Positions 11,376-21,943 of a stretch of DNA of 64,000 nucleotides are shown piece by piece. Each line of letters opens with the position of its first letter. Position 1 is the stretch's first letter. The notes beneath the pieces were generated by a model. That model searched no databases. It saw nothing but the letters and a program-made list of their open reading frames with translations, and had not been told where the DNA came from. Source of the stretch: Selaginella moellendorffii (lineage: Eukaryota > Streptophyta > Lycopodiopsida > Selaginellales > Selaginellaceae); the NCBI RefSeq assembly GCF_000143415.4, contig NW_003314278.1, positions 2,362,315 to 2,426,314 on the forward strand, written 5' to 3'. Made by a program: the position numbers and the translations under genes.

Positions 11376-12085
11376 GGCGCTAGGGCGCGCGCTTATCGAT
11401 GCCGCTTACCTCGCCCACCACAACCAGTCACAAGAAACGGAGGTCAATCAAGCGAACCCGTACGGAAGGGCCCCTATGACATGTCCACGTCAGCTGCCAC
11501 AGCGTGCTTGACTTTTGCAGCTACGTCAGCTTTCTGTCGACGTGTCACGCGTTTTTGGTTGCTTTCGTGGCAGGGTTTTACGACCACGTCGGTGGGTGTG
11601 TTTTAAAGCCGGACTTGAAATGCGGGCCTTCAACGCGATTGAGGATTTCGTATTTTCCTTTTCTTCTGTGTGTGTTGACCATAGCCGCCGTTGAAAGTTC
11701 TCACTCGTGAGGGTTTCGTGCGCTTCTACAGGCGGCCGCGTTGGACCAGGACGCATTCGATCGCCGGGTAGGTCTTCTCGCATTCGCGGTGGCGGAGCTC
11801 GAATTTGGAGCACTGGTCACCGAATCCAGCCGGCGGGCAGTGGTTTCGCGAGAGATCTCGCGCCTCCTCTCGGTTGTTAGGTCGGGATTGGATGGATTGG
11901 AGGCCTGGGGAATTCCGGGACGAGAAATGCGAGCTACCTAGCCATAGGAATTTGGTCGATTAGAGGCGTGGCATCTGGGAATTGCTAGAGATGGCAGCGG
12001 CGACCAGATGATGCCAGATTTGGGAAGAGGAATTTAGGCTCCTGGATAGACACACAGGGTTTTTGGTATCCAATTTCTCTCTACA
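11376..12085. promoter_or_regulatory. Bidirectional promoter region between GBP-like (-) and MACPF (+) genes
   Basis: The 710 bp between two divergent start codons must hold both promoters and 5' leaders. Open frames in it have no motif. An intron in the 5' UTR of the MACPF gene is possible (several GT donors near 11767 and 11947) but not established. No TATA box stands out. Confidence 0.45.
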
Positions 12086-14289
12086 ATGGCACAGGAGAAA
12101 ACCTCGGCTTATTTCACAGCTAGTGAGGCGGTCGAGTCACTAGGAAAAGGATTCGATGTGACTTTGGATCTTAGGCTTGCTGGATGCAAGGGCCCATCCG
12201 GGCGCCTTGTAGAGCTCGACGAGACGAGCCATGAAGACCTCTACGTCCAGGACCGGGTCGTCATTCCCAATGTTTCCAAAGACATAAGATGTGACAAGGG
12301 GGAGTTTACGCATTTTCGGTCTGAAGTGCTTACATTTCACCAGGCAAGCTCACGCTGAGACACATACTTTTTTTTGTTTCTCTTTGCTTTCTCGGTTGCT
12401 TACGAGCATTGCTGTTGCTGGTCTTTGCAGATGTCGGAGCGATTCAACCAAGAACTTTCTATCACCGGGAAAATGCCACTCGGGCTTTTCAATACCATGT
12501 ACAGTTTCAATGGGCCCTGGCAGGCTGATGCCTCGACTACGAAAAGTCTCGCACTCGATGGCCGGTTTATAACGTCTTATAAGCTGCAAATTGTCAAGAG
12601 TCCGTTGGTTTTGCGCGAGGAGGTGAAGAAGGCAGTCCCAGCGTCTTGGGATCCTGCTGCATTGGCCAAGTAAGCGATCTCGTCTTTCATCTCTTGTTTG
12701 GTAAGGAATTTTCTGACTGTGCGACACATACAAGGTTCATAGATACGTACGGGACGCACATTATTGTCAGTATCAAAGTAGGAGGTAAAGACGTTGTTTA
12801 TGTCCGGCAACACCAGTCCTCACCGCTGTCGCCAACGGAGCTTCAAAAGTTTATCAAACGAATCGCCGATCAAAAGTTTGCCGAGACAAATGGCCCCGTC
12901 AGTGATTCCAGAAATATAAAGGACAAGGTACGGTTGCTGCAATGTTTCAGCAGGACAAAAACATAACTTTTGTCGCGCTCTTTCAGATGCAGACGTCGGA
13001 CTTGCTCGCAGGTTCCAACCATGCTCACCGCTTGCAGCTAGAGACGCTTGCGTCGTCTGGTAGTTTTACAGCGAAGGAGGTAATGCAGCTCTTGGTTTTC
13101 CTCCTCATCTGCTCAGCTTTTTTGTTACACTGCAGGACGTTGAAATCATTTTTCGGCGAAGAGGTGGTAGCAATCTTCTGAAAAGTCACAACGAGTGGCT
13201 TAAGACTGTGGCTGATGCTCCTGATGTCATATCTATGACCTTCGTTCCCATTACGTCTCTGCTAAACGGAGTACTTGGGAGTGGATTTTTGAGCCATGCG
13301 GTCAACCTTTACCTACGTCGTAAGTCTTGCTTGTTGATGACTTTGATCTGTTTTTTTCTAAACATCAGTCACACAGATAAACCTCCCATCGAGGATTTAC
13401 AGTACTTCTTGGAGTTCCAAATTCCTAGACAATGGTCACCGGGCTTTGATCTTCCTCTCGGGCCTCAAAGGAAAGAACCCGTGTGTCCGGCAATGCAATT
13501 CAGTTTGATGGGTCCAAAGCTGTATGTTAGTAGCGCGCAGGTCAGTTTACGTACGGTGCTTTCTCTTGCTCGTTTACAAGCGTTTACGTGTGTTCTCAGG
13601 TGACAATAGGAAGAAGACCTGTTACAGGACTACGGCTTTTCTTGGAAGGCAAGAAATGCAACAGACTGGGCATTCACTTGCAACACCTCTCGAGCCTTCC
13701 AAAGATCCTACAACCGCACTGGGACTCAAACGTCCCGATCGGGCCGCCGGTGTGGAAGGGCCCCGAGGAGCAAGACAGCAAGTGGTTCGAGCCGGTGCAA
13801 TGGAAGAGCTTCTCTCACGTGAGCACGCAACCGGTGGAGTTCCTCGAGGAGTCCTACGTAGGCCAGACATCCGGCACCTACATTGTCACCGGCGCACAGC
13901 TCGGAGTCTGGGACTTTGGCATGAAGAAGGTACTCTTCCTGCGGCTCCTCTTCTCGAGAGTCCCCGGCTGCGCCATCCGGAGAACAGTCTGGGATCACTC
14001 GCCAACGACGTCGCAAAAGTCCGGCCTCTTCTCGCAGCTCGGGCTGAGCTCTACGTTCTCGGGCGCACAAAAGGCCAAGCCGGCCCCGGTGGTGCTCAAC
14101 TCAGCCGTCTACCCGGGTGGTCCGCCGGTGCCGGTTCCAAGCCCGAAGCTCCTCAAGTACGTGGACATAACCGAGATGACCAAGGGAGCCCACGACATGC
14201 CGGGCCATTGGATAGTAACCGGCGCGAAGCTGGACGTGGACAGGGGCCGGATAGCGCTACGCTTGAAGTACTCGGTGCTGCATTATTGA
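12086..14289 (+). CDS. MACPF-domain protein of the plant CAD1/NSL1 family
   Basis: Seven exons: 12086-12343, 12431-12669, 12735-12927, 12987-13079, 13136-13319, 13377-13540 and 13600-14289, giving 606 residues. The MACPF core signature is visible as DTYGTHIIVSIKVGGKD, followed by FRRRGGSN and the conserved WLKTVADAPDVISMTFVPITSLL. The C-terminal third (VTGAQLGVWDFGMKKVLFLRLLFSRVPG, then HWIVTGAKLDVDRGRIALRLKYSVL) matches the plant-specific part of CAD1/NSL1. In Arabidopsis, loss of CAD1 or NSL1 causes spontaneous cell death and raised salicylic acid, so these are regarded as negative regulators of immunity; pore formation has not been shown to my knowledge. There is no clear signal peptide. 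Intron 1 begins with GC instead of GT. Confidence 0.93.
12344..12430 (+). other. GC-AG intron 1 of the MACPF gene
   Basis: Exon 1 ends TTT CAC CAG and the intron starts GCAAGC, the strong AG|GCAAG consensus of GC-AG introns; it ends TTTGCAG before ATG TCG GAG. The join gives VLTFHQMSERFNQ, consistent with the family. The only nearby in-phase GT (after GAA, 12325-12327) would delete the VLTFHQ segment. Confidence 0.75.
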
Positions 14290-14809
14290 TGTATAATTGG
14301 AATCGCGCGCGCGGCTTGATCATCCCTATCCCCTTCTTTTGACGCAAAGTTGGCGATCTTCTTCGTTCGTTACCTTGTGAAAAAAATTCTCGCATCAAAA
14401 CGTTGTATTTAGTATTGATACAATATAGTTGTTATTGTTTGCGCACACGCATTGATTGATGGAAGCTTGGACGACCGTGAATCACGATAATGGTGGGGAA
14501 AGGGATAAAGGATCCTTAAACCTAACCAGCGAACGTGGAAATTGGGGTGCTGGAGCCCTAAGGGAGATGCGGCTCTTTCGTACGCCGGTACGGTAGGACA
14601 CAGCAAGCGCTGCGACGGAGCGAGCGAGCATGGGAAATGGGGGTTTTGCGCCCCGGCGCCACGCCAATCCTCGGCATTCTCACCGCTCTCTCGGCGCGAT
14701 GTAAGCTCTCTCTCGATTCTTTGCTCTCGATTTCACATTCGTCTCCTCTTCTCTGCTAGAATCCGGCGGCGCAGCTCCGATATTTTGATCTAGTTCTTGC
14801 GCGATCGGC
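14290..14809. other. Spacer with 3' UTR of the MACPF gene and leader of the DUF789 gene
   Basis: About 520 bp without a motif-bearing frame. The region from 14560 is GC-rich and pyrimidine-rich before the ATG at 14810, as expected for a leader. No repeats or RNA genes were recognised. Confidence 0.45.
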
Positions 14810-16159
14810 ATGGGTGTGGCGCTCGCGCCGCACAAGAATCCGCAGCAGCAGCAGCAGCAGCATCCAGCGCCGGCGGAGCCGCAGCAAGACTGCGCGAGGC
14901 TTGCATGCTGTCGCCGCTGCTCCTCGATCCCTTCCTCGTCCTCCAAGGAGAACAGCCGGCCGAATCAGGAGCTCGAGCGCAGCGCCAGGGCTCCCCAATC
15001 TTCGGCGTCGTCGTCGCCCGCGGCGGCGGCGGCGATGCCGGTCACGGCGATCAAGAATCACAAAAAGAAGAAGAAGAAAAAGCCGCAGCATGCAACAGTG
15101 GCGCCGCCGGCTGGATCGTCGTCACCGCCAGCGTCATCTCCGTCGTGGATCGAAGAGGAGGAATTCGTGTCTCTGCTCAAGGCCCAGGATTTGCAGCCCA
15201 CCGTGGAGGCGCTTCGCTGCTCCTGCGCCGCGAGCTCGCAGCACCAGGATCTGGCCGAGATCGACAAGGTTCTCGAGGTAGTGGCGCCGAAAGTCTTGTC
15301 CACTTCGTGCGCTAGGAATCCACCACCTTGCGTGTGCCGGCTCAAGAACCCGGGGCGTTTGCGGAAGCTCTCGCTCCAATCCGTGTGGGACTGGTTCGAG
15401 GAGCCCAGCATCTGTGGGATCCAGGTGAAATCGTGCGGAGAAGGCGACGATCGCTTCGATGCTTACCTGGTGCCTTACATCTCCGCCATCCGGCTGTTTG
15501 GGAACCGATCCGACGAGACCGTGCCGCTCCTCTTCGAGTTTTACGAGACCGAGCAGCTCACGCTCCGGCTTCCACTCCACCACAGGTAAAGCTCTTTTCT
15601 TTTGAGTTTGTATCGGACTTTAGCTTTGTCTCTAGAATCCAGGAACTTCTCAAGGAAAATCCCAGCTCTTGCATCATCAATGGCGACCCTACACTTCTCG
15701 AGCGGTGCTCGTTTCGGAGCCTTCATCCATCATCTTGGTAAGCTTGCGTACTTTGGTTTCTACTCTTTGGTGTTTGGCCTTGAAAGCTATCGACATTTAT
15801 CACAGGTTTGCCGTTGCATGGTATCCAATCTACAAGGTTCCAGAGGGCCAGTTCCGCTGTGTCTTTCTAACGTACCATTCCCTGGGTCACGTCCAAGCAA
15901 GTGGATCCCTTCCGGTTCTTGGCCTCCAAACTTACCACTGCCAGGTTTGCCTGAAACATGCTCATATCGTTTCTCCAATCTTTCACAGGTCGAGCAATGG
16001 TTCACTCTCAAACAAGGGAACGAAGATTGCTCCGAGACGCTAAAGCAACGATTGACAAGCCTTGATCGTGCTGCTCTAGTCATGTCGAGAGGATCGGACC
16101 CCGTGTCTCAAAAGTTCCAGCACTCGGACTACGAGTTTTTTACAAGCCGAAAGTACTGA
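14810..16159 (+). CDS. DUF789 family protein (plant-specific, unknown function)
   Basis: Four exons, 14810-15585, 15636-15737, 15806-15944 and 15989-16159, give 395 residues, with introns of 44-68 nt. The N-terminus is low complexity (poly-Gln, then a lysine-rich KKKKKKPQH block that could serve as a nuclear localisation signal). DUF789 hallmarks follow: SVWDWFEEPSICGI, LVPYISAIRLF, LLFEFYETEQ, then SLHPSSWFAVAWYPIYKVPEG and CVFLTYHSLGH. The C-terminus VEQWFTLKQGNEDCSETLKQRL closes the domain. The biochemical role of the family is not known to me. The gene converges on the DUF3537 gene with 180 bp between stop codons. Confidence 0.9.
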
Positions 16160-16338
16160 CTCCCCTCCTGTATCCTAAGCTTACAGACACTCGCACACGT
16201 CAGTGTGTCCAAATTTTGATCGCTTTATAAAACTGGAAGTTACCTCCGTCCACCAACACAATCCTTGGTGTATTTGCTATCGAAGATCGATCGGCCTTTA
16301 CATCATCTATATCCGTGGGCTGTTCTTGCGACGGGTTT

Positions 16339-18212
16339 TCAGTGTACGCCAGTCACCGTCTTCCCCAAAATCCAGAGCACTAGCGAGAGCTCAAGTGCGA
16401 AGAGTGTGTACAGGGATCCTCGGTCCAGCACGAAGCCGTAGACTGAAATCCCCGGGGAGTTATGTTGCAAGTATCTCACTGCGAGCAAAAGAAAGAAATA
16501 TTACTCGAGAAAGTTTTAAGGAAGCGCAGCTCCAGGTACTTACGAAATGACTGCTGTTGCCTAAAGTAACACTCGTTGTCGTAATGCGAATCCTGGCTCT
16601 TCGCAGAGAACAAGTCGCAGGCCTTGATATCGGACTGTTGTCTCAGCAACGGGTAACATGGTGGAGTCGCGGTTTTGAAGGCTGGCTTGTTAAAGTCGCT
16701 TGTCATGGCGCTGCACGTCCACACCGCATGCCACTCGCTGACGAGGGAGATGAGTTTCTGGGCTCTGTGCGTGATCTTGGAGGCCCCATTCATGCAAGTC
16801 AGGATCCCGGAGAGCTGAACCGCAGAGGAAACCTGCAAAGTTCGCGCTGAAGTTAGAAAACAGAAGCTCCCAAGCGGGAGGTAAGAGCTATACTTACTGC
16901 TAGGCTGCCTGCGATGAAGAAGTGGACGCTCTCCTTGTATGATAGGATGAAGAACAGCGATATGAACTGGCTGCTGGTGATGATGAACATGCTGGCAAGG
17001 ATGAAGATCCGGCACCTGTGGCTGATCTTGAAGAGCTGCTTCCGGATCCTTACGTGCTCCAGCAACAGCTCTGGAACGTCGAGGCTCTTGGCCAGGAGCG
17101 TGCTGTAGCCTTGGAGGCGCAAGATTTGCAGGGAACACATGAGCCGGAAGAGCACGCACATGAGCAGGAAGACTCCGGCCTTGTAGAGCCAGGAGAGCAT
17201 GACCAAGGTGCACATAACCGAGCGGAGGGCGGGGCCGTGTGGGATCCCAGGGAGCGCGACTGTGGCGCGCGAGAACCACCATATCTCCCGGACGAGCTTC
17301 ACCACCATTGATGGGAGGATGATCATGGCCAGCAGCCGGAAGGCAAACTGCGAGACAACAAAGAAAGCGTAATTGGATGAATCAACGCGAACTTAAAAAA
17401 CGAGAGTTTTAGCTAGATGAATAGATGACTCATATGCAAGTTTTGGATCGTCCTGGTGCACGGAAAAAGAGAAAGAAAGTAGAGAGTTCAACCTAGACTC
17501 AACAAAAACAATCTTCTAAATCGCGTCCAAGTGGCAACAAGTGTCGGTTGGAGCTGAGATGATATTTGCAATGAACGATGCAGACAAGCAAGTGCTATGC
17601 ACCAGAGCAATATGTAAACGAAAGAACTCAGATCAAGCACACCATAGACCACGAAGTTAAAAGATCAAAGGAAGTTCTTACGTTAACTTTGGCTCGGTAG
17701 TTCTGTTGTACCTCCTGGGACTCTCGATCCAGCTTCTCGAGCATCAAAACTTTGCGAAGGCCGTGCCGCCTGAGGAGGAAAGAGAGGCAAGCAAAGGATA
17801 CGATCGCCAATGCCGACTCCGAGACGTAGACGAGCCTCTCGAATGGGAGCTGGCGGTGGTAGCATCTGGAGCAAGAGGTGGCCACGCTATTGATGACCGG
17901 CAGCACGATTGCAAAGAGGAGAAAGATGATCCAGGAGAAGGCGATCCTCACCGGCGTCGATTGATCCAGCCCAATCCATAGGAGGCTTAGCCGGAAGCGC
18001 TGGAGCTCGTCGCGAGGATTGGACAGCAGGCGGCATAGCGATCGCTGGTGGTGGGCGTCCGGCGGCGAGCCGCCATTGATTTTGCCCTCTTCGAGATCCC
18101 AGGTCACCGAGCGCCGGGGGGAATCCGAGCTCGCCCGCAGCGATCGATTCTTCTCTGCCAGCAGCGCCACCGCCGCCGCGGTGAAATCGTTGTAGATGTC
18201 GTGATGCGCCAT
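16339..18212 (-). CDS. DUF3537 multi-pass membrane protein (plant gustatory-receptor-like family)
   Basis: Four exons on the minus strand, 18212-17682, 17347-16898, 16832-16544 and 16478-16339, give 469 residues. After a charged N-terminal cytosolic region (about 90 residues), hydrophobic segments include IAFSWIIFLLFAIVLPVIN, LAIVSFACLSFLL, LVMLSWLYKAGVFLLMCVLF, IFILASMFIITSSQFISLFF and SVHFFIAGSLAV. The end GISVYGFVLDRGSLYTLFALELSLVLWIL is the family hallmark. DUF3537 proteins have been proposed as distant structural relatives of insect odorant/gustatory receptor channels; the plant function is largely unknown. Intron 1 (17348-17681, 334 nt) is several times longer than its neighbours. The gene is divergent from the small gene at 18591. 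Confidence 0.88.
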
Positions 18213-18590
18213 GGAACCGGAGAGGATTTCGCCAAGGAACCAGATATTTCGAGCCTTGGGTGGATCCCTTCGATCGATCGCTGTGCAATGCGGCCGGGAT
18301 TTTGATGCGCGAGCTTGCCTGGAATCACGATCGAGGCGATCGAGGCGATCGCGGTGGCGCCCGGCACATGAGAATCCACATGGAGTGGCGCCTTTCTTTT
18401 AGAGTCCGCCCATGGACTCTTGTGTGCGCTGCTACAAGGGAGAACTTTTTGTTTGCGCGGAGGGAAACGCGATGGTGCCACGTGGTATGGCGATTCACCG
18501 TCGCTTTTATTTGCTGTGCTTTCTAAAGCACGGGAAAAGAGCTGGAAGAAGGTGCGAAGGCTTTGCTTTGCCCTAGAACAAAGAGAAGGG
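18213..18590. promoter_or_regulatory. Bidirectional promoter region (DUF3537 gene / small gene)
   Basis: 378 bp between divergent start codons. It contains a CGATCGAGG repeat near 18328-18350 and the telo-box-like TTTTAGGGTTGG just below the second ATG (18596-18607). Otherwise nothing was recognised. Confidence 0.4.
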
Positions 18591-19463
18591 ATGAGTTTTA
18601 GGGTTGGAGGGGGGATCCAGCGATTTGGATCCAGGATTGTCCATGCCAAGGACGCGATCAAGGACACATTCTTGTCAACCAAGGTAAGCGACTAGATCGA
18701 TCATGGATTTGAGCTAGAGGTGGATTGAGCTAGAATTCTTCCTTGGGGCGATTTTTCTAGAATGTTTTTGAGCAACACAAGCTCGTCTTTACCATTGGGA
18801 CTTCGGTTCTCTCGGCTGGGGCTGCTTGGGCAGGTGATTGATTTCTAGGATGGATGTTTGTACTGATCTCTTTTCGTTTTTAATTTTTCTTTTCTTCCTT
18901 GTTTCTAGGCTACGTGGGGCGTCAAGTTCATCAGCAACATGTAGAAAATCGGCTCAACTCCATAGAAAACGCTGTAAGTTTATCGGCATCTTGGACAATT
19001 TCCTCTCTTTTCTCGCTCAACTTGAAAAATTTCTCTTTTTCTATTCTAGATGAAATCGCAAACGGGTTTGCCAGAAGATGAAATCCTGGCAATGACGAGG
19101 AGGGGCGTGAGCTTCAAGACGTGCTTTGCCTCAGTTGGAACGGCATCAGTGATCACGTATGGTTTTCTCTAGAACGTTTTGGTTTCGGTGCTCAAAGGTG
19201 TGATCCATTCAAACAGGTACATTCTTGGCTTTAGATCCGGGAGAAAGTTCACGCTGGCCAGAATCGAGAAGCAAAAGCAGCGGCTCCTGCTAGCCACGAA
19301 CAATCCCAAAGTTCCAATCTCGCAGCGGCCGATAGCTCTTAAGCTCCAGCAGAGATTGAACGCTATCAAGATGCGAACCAGCGGCTGGAGGAGGAAGAAA
19401 AGTGGTAGCAACCAGCAGAAGAACGTCCGGGAAGAGGAAGAGCTCTATCCGGGTTGTGCATAG
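18591..19463 (+). CDS. Small protein of unknown function with one hydrophobic segment
   Basis: Five exons, 18591-18683, 18761-18833, 18909-18973, 19050-19156 and 19217-19463, all with GT-AG borders and consistent phase, give 194 residues. The start MSFRVGGGIQRFGSRIVHAK is basic and amphipathic, like a mitochondrial presequence. A hydrophobic stretch LVFTIGTSVLSAGAAWAG near residue 40 could span a membrane. A short helical part (VENRLNSIENAM) and a second weakly hydrophobic stretch (FKTCFASVGTASVITYILGF) follow, and the tail is rich in Lys, Arg and Gln. I do not recognise the family. Five spliced exons with intact phase make a real gene likely. Organelle targeting is a guess from composition. 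Confidence 0.7.
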
Positions 19464-20011
19464 ATAGATACATCGATAGATCGATGGGCGACGCTGCAAT
19501 TTTGATGTACAGAGATTTCTAGCTAAAGATCCGAGATTTTGTGTGTCTACTCCCTCATAGATCGTCAAATTTTTCTCAACACTGCGTTTCAGACAAGGCT
19601 GAAATCTTTTTGAGTGGTAATCACAGGGAGACGATGAGATCCAAGCCATCAGAAGCAATCAATCAGCTCTTATCCTCGAGCCCGCGAGGAGCTCTCAGAG
19701 CCACTGCGCATAGAATTGTAGCTCATCACACGGCAGGAGCCCTAATTTCTGGCAAAATTTTAGGGTTCTTCCGAATGATAAACCCTAGGAACAGTAAAAG
19801 CGATTCGAACCACAAACTTTCGAACAGTTCGTATTGTGCTTTAGGGTTCTTACGAGTGCGTGGAATCGAAGGAAGGAATGCTAGGTAGGAAATCTCTCGC
19901 GGGCATGAAGATCGCTGGGGGCGCTGGTGATCGGCAGTGATCGGCACGCAGGGGCTTCTTCTCCTGTTTTTTTTCGGTGTCGTTTTGGTTGCTCTTCTTT
20001 CTTGATCAAAG
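19464..20011. other. Spacer between the small gene and the RRM-like gene
   Basis: About 550 bp with a telo-box (AAACCCTAGG near 19781) and GGGTTC repeats. It probably holds the 3' UTR of the gene before and the promoter of the next. No coding motif seen. Confidence 0.45.
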
Positions 20012-21943
20012 ATGGCTATGGTAGAAGCGCGAGAAGATTGGGGAAAAACCTCCGACCTCGCATGGAGCAGCGGCGTGGCTCCCTGGTCGGTGCTCATCGC
20101 GGGCTTGCCCAGGAACTCCATGACGTCGCAGGCGCTCCAGAGCCTGGCCAGGGAGGCGGTGGGCGGATTCGAGATGGTCCCGGACGGCATGGAGCTTGTA
20201 AACTTTGCGCGGATCTTCTCTCCTCCCGGCGCCACCGCCGAGGAGGACTGCGCCGTGGTAGGCTTCTCCTGCGAGGCCGTGGCGGAGCTCTTCCTGGATT
20301 CGTGGCCCGAGCTCCAGCTCCCGCATGGCATCGAGAGCACCAAGTTGACGTTCGCGAGGAACTTCCGGTCGAGCAAGAGGGTGGATTCCAGGCAGGAGAT
20401 AATGCACGACTTGGTTTGCTCGGCTCCGTCACCCCTCGAGGAGAGGTTTGTGGTTTACGTGAGTGGCTTGCCGGAGGAGTGGATCGATCAAGCGCGGCTC
20501 CGGGACTACTTTGCGCAGATCGTCAAGGAGTACCAGAGCGAGGAGGTGGTGAGGTCGGTTCACGTATCGTCGCTGCTCAAGGACGCGTATGTGGAGCTCA
20601 CCAGCGACGTGACGGCGGATCTCGTGTTCTACAGGAGCAAGCGAGATAGACTTCTGGACAAGATCTCCAAGGAGGTGTTTATGTGTCGTGGAGTCGGCTC
20701 TATCCCCTTGCTCCACTGGAAGCTCCCCCGAATCAAAGCAGCAGCAGCGGAAGAAGCTAGTCTCAAAAATGGTGGCGAGAGTGAGAAGAAGGCCACCTTT
20801 CTGGACTTTCTCAAGAACCAGCCGGGTATTCCTGGAAAGGCTCTGGATCTAAACGTCCCCCCGCCACTGGCAAGCAATCCCGAGACCGCGCCTCCTCCTC
20901 CTCCGGCAAGCAGTCCGAAGGCCGCGCCTCCTCCTCCGGCGAGCACTCTCGAGGACGCACCTCCTCCTCCTCGTCCGGCAAGCAATCGCGAGACCACGCA
21001 TCTTCGTCCTCGTCCTGCTCTCGTTGCTGCTCCATGCGCGGGGAGAGCACTCAAGGTTGAGACCGAGAGGGACGACGCCAACTTCCAGTCCCGGGCTGCC
21101 AACTTCAACGTTGCTCCCATGCAACGGCCGTGCGAGAACAATCACGATAGCGCGATGACGAACAACGATACCATGTCCGTCTGCGACTCGGAGAGCGTGG
21201 ACAGCTTTCAGAGAGGCCAGCGCTCCCGGAATGACAGTCTCAACCGCAGCTCCGTCTTCGTTGGATCCCTGGCCGAGCACAACCCGACCAAGCTCAAGGA
21301 GCTCTTCCACACCCTCCTCCGGAAGAGCATGCCGCTGGTGTCGCCCGACTCCATCCGCGTACGCTGGGCTCGGGGGAAGAGCTTCTGCCTGGTGGGGCTT
21401 CGATCCGAGAAGGCGGCACAGATGCTCATGGACGCATACATGGAGCACACCCGAGACGCTCACATACCGGGCTTTCCCCTGGCGATCTACAGGCACCGGG
21501 GATACCAGCGGCCTGGGACGGAGGTTTACAGTGATTCCTCCGTGGACGAGTCCGGCTTGGTGCTCGTCCAGGGGCTCCCCCCGCGTTTACACGCGTGCCT
21601 GGTCCAGGGAGCTCTCACCGAGCTGCTGGAGACGGCGCTGGCTGGCGCCAGGAAGTTCCACTCCAACATGGCCCGGAATTTCTTTTCCTACTTCAGGTAT
21701 GATCCGATGTTTGGGACCGCCAGGGTGAGATTCAAATCCCGCGTCGCTTGCGAGCACTTGCTGACGCTCAAGAACTGCCGGCTGGAGCTCGCGGGTGGCG
21801 TCATAAGCTTGGAGCGCGAAGCGTCGCCGCCGGGGTTTGGCGATCACTTGGACCAGGATTTCATGGACGGGAACTGGAAGCGCAAGAGGCCGTTTAGCGC
21901 AGAACAGAGCCACGCCAAGCAAGCTAGACAAAGCTACTACTGA
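20012..21943 (+). CDS. Intronless protein with several degenerate RRM-like segments; function unknown
   Basis: A single open frame of 643 residues from the first in-frame ATG. Four regions look like divergent beta-alpha-beta RRM folds: WSVLIAGLPRN (about residue 25), FVVYVSGLPEEWIDQARLRDYF (about 145), SSVFVGSLAEHNPTKLKELF (about 412) and LVLVQGLPPRLHACLVQGAL (about 518). Canonical aromatic RNP1 residues are not obvious. A Pro-rich repeat (PPPPPASSPKAAPPPPAS) occupies about 280-335, and a basic KRKRPF near 627 may be a nuclear signal. High G/C at third positions and the length argue for a genuine gene. I do not recognise an orthologue; an RNA-binding role is a weak inference. It could also be an intron-less retrocopy that has diverged. 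Confidence 0.65.
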   Translation: MAMVEAREDWGKTSDLAWSSGVAPWSVLIAGLPRNSMTSQALQSLAREAVGGFEMVPDGMELVNFARIFSPPGATAEEDCAVVGFSCEAVAELFLDSWPELQLPHGIESTKLTFARNFRSSKRVDSRQEIMHDLVCSAPSPLEERFVVYVSGLPEEWIDQARLRDYFAQIVKEYQSEEVVRSVHVSSLLKDAYVELTSDVTADLVFYRSKRDRLLDKISKEVFMCRGVGSIPLLHWKLPRIKAAAAEEASLKNGGESEKKATFLDFLKNQPGIPGKALDLNVPPPLASNPETAPPPPPASSPKAAPPPPASTLEDAPPPPRPASNRETTHLRPRPALVAAPCAGRALKVETERDDANFQSRAANFNVAPMQRPCENNHDSAMTNNDTMSVCDSESVDSFQRGQRSRNDSLNRSSVFVGSLAEHNPTKLKELFHTLLRKSMPLVSPDSIRVRWARGKSFCLVGLRSEKAAQMLMDAYMEHTRDAHIPGFPLAIYRHRGYQRPGTEVYSDSSVDESGLVLVQGLPPRLHACLVQGALTELLETALAGARKFHSNMARNFFSYFRYDPMFGTARVRFKSRVACEHLLTLKNCRLELAGGVISLEREASPPGFGDHLDQDFMDGNWKRKRPFSAEQSHAKQARQSYY

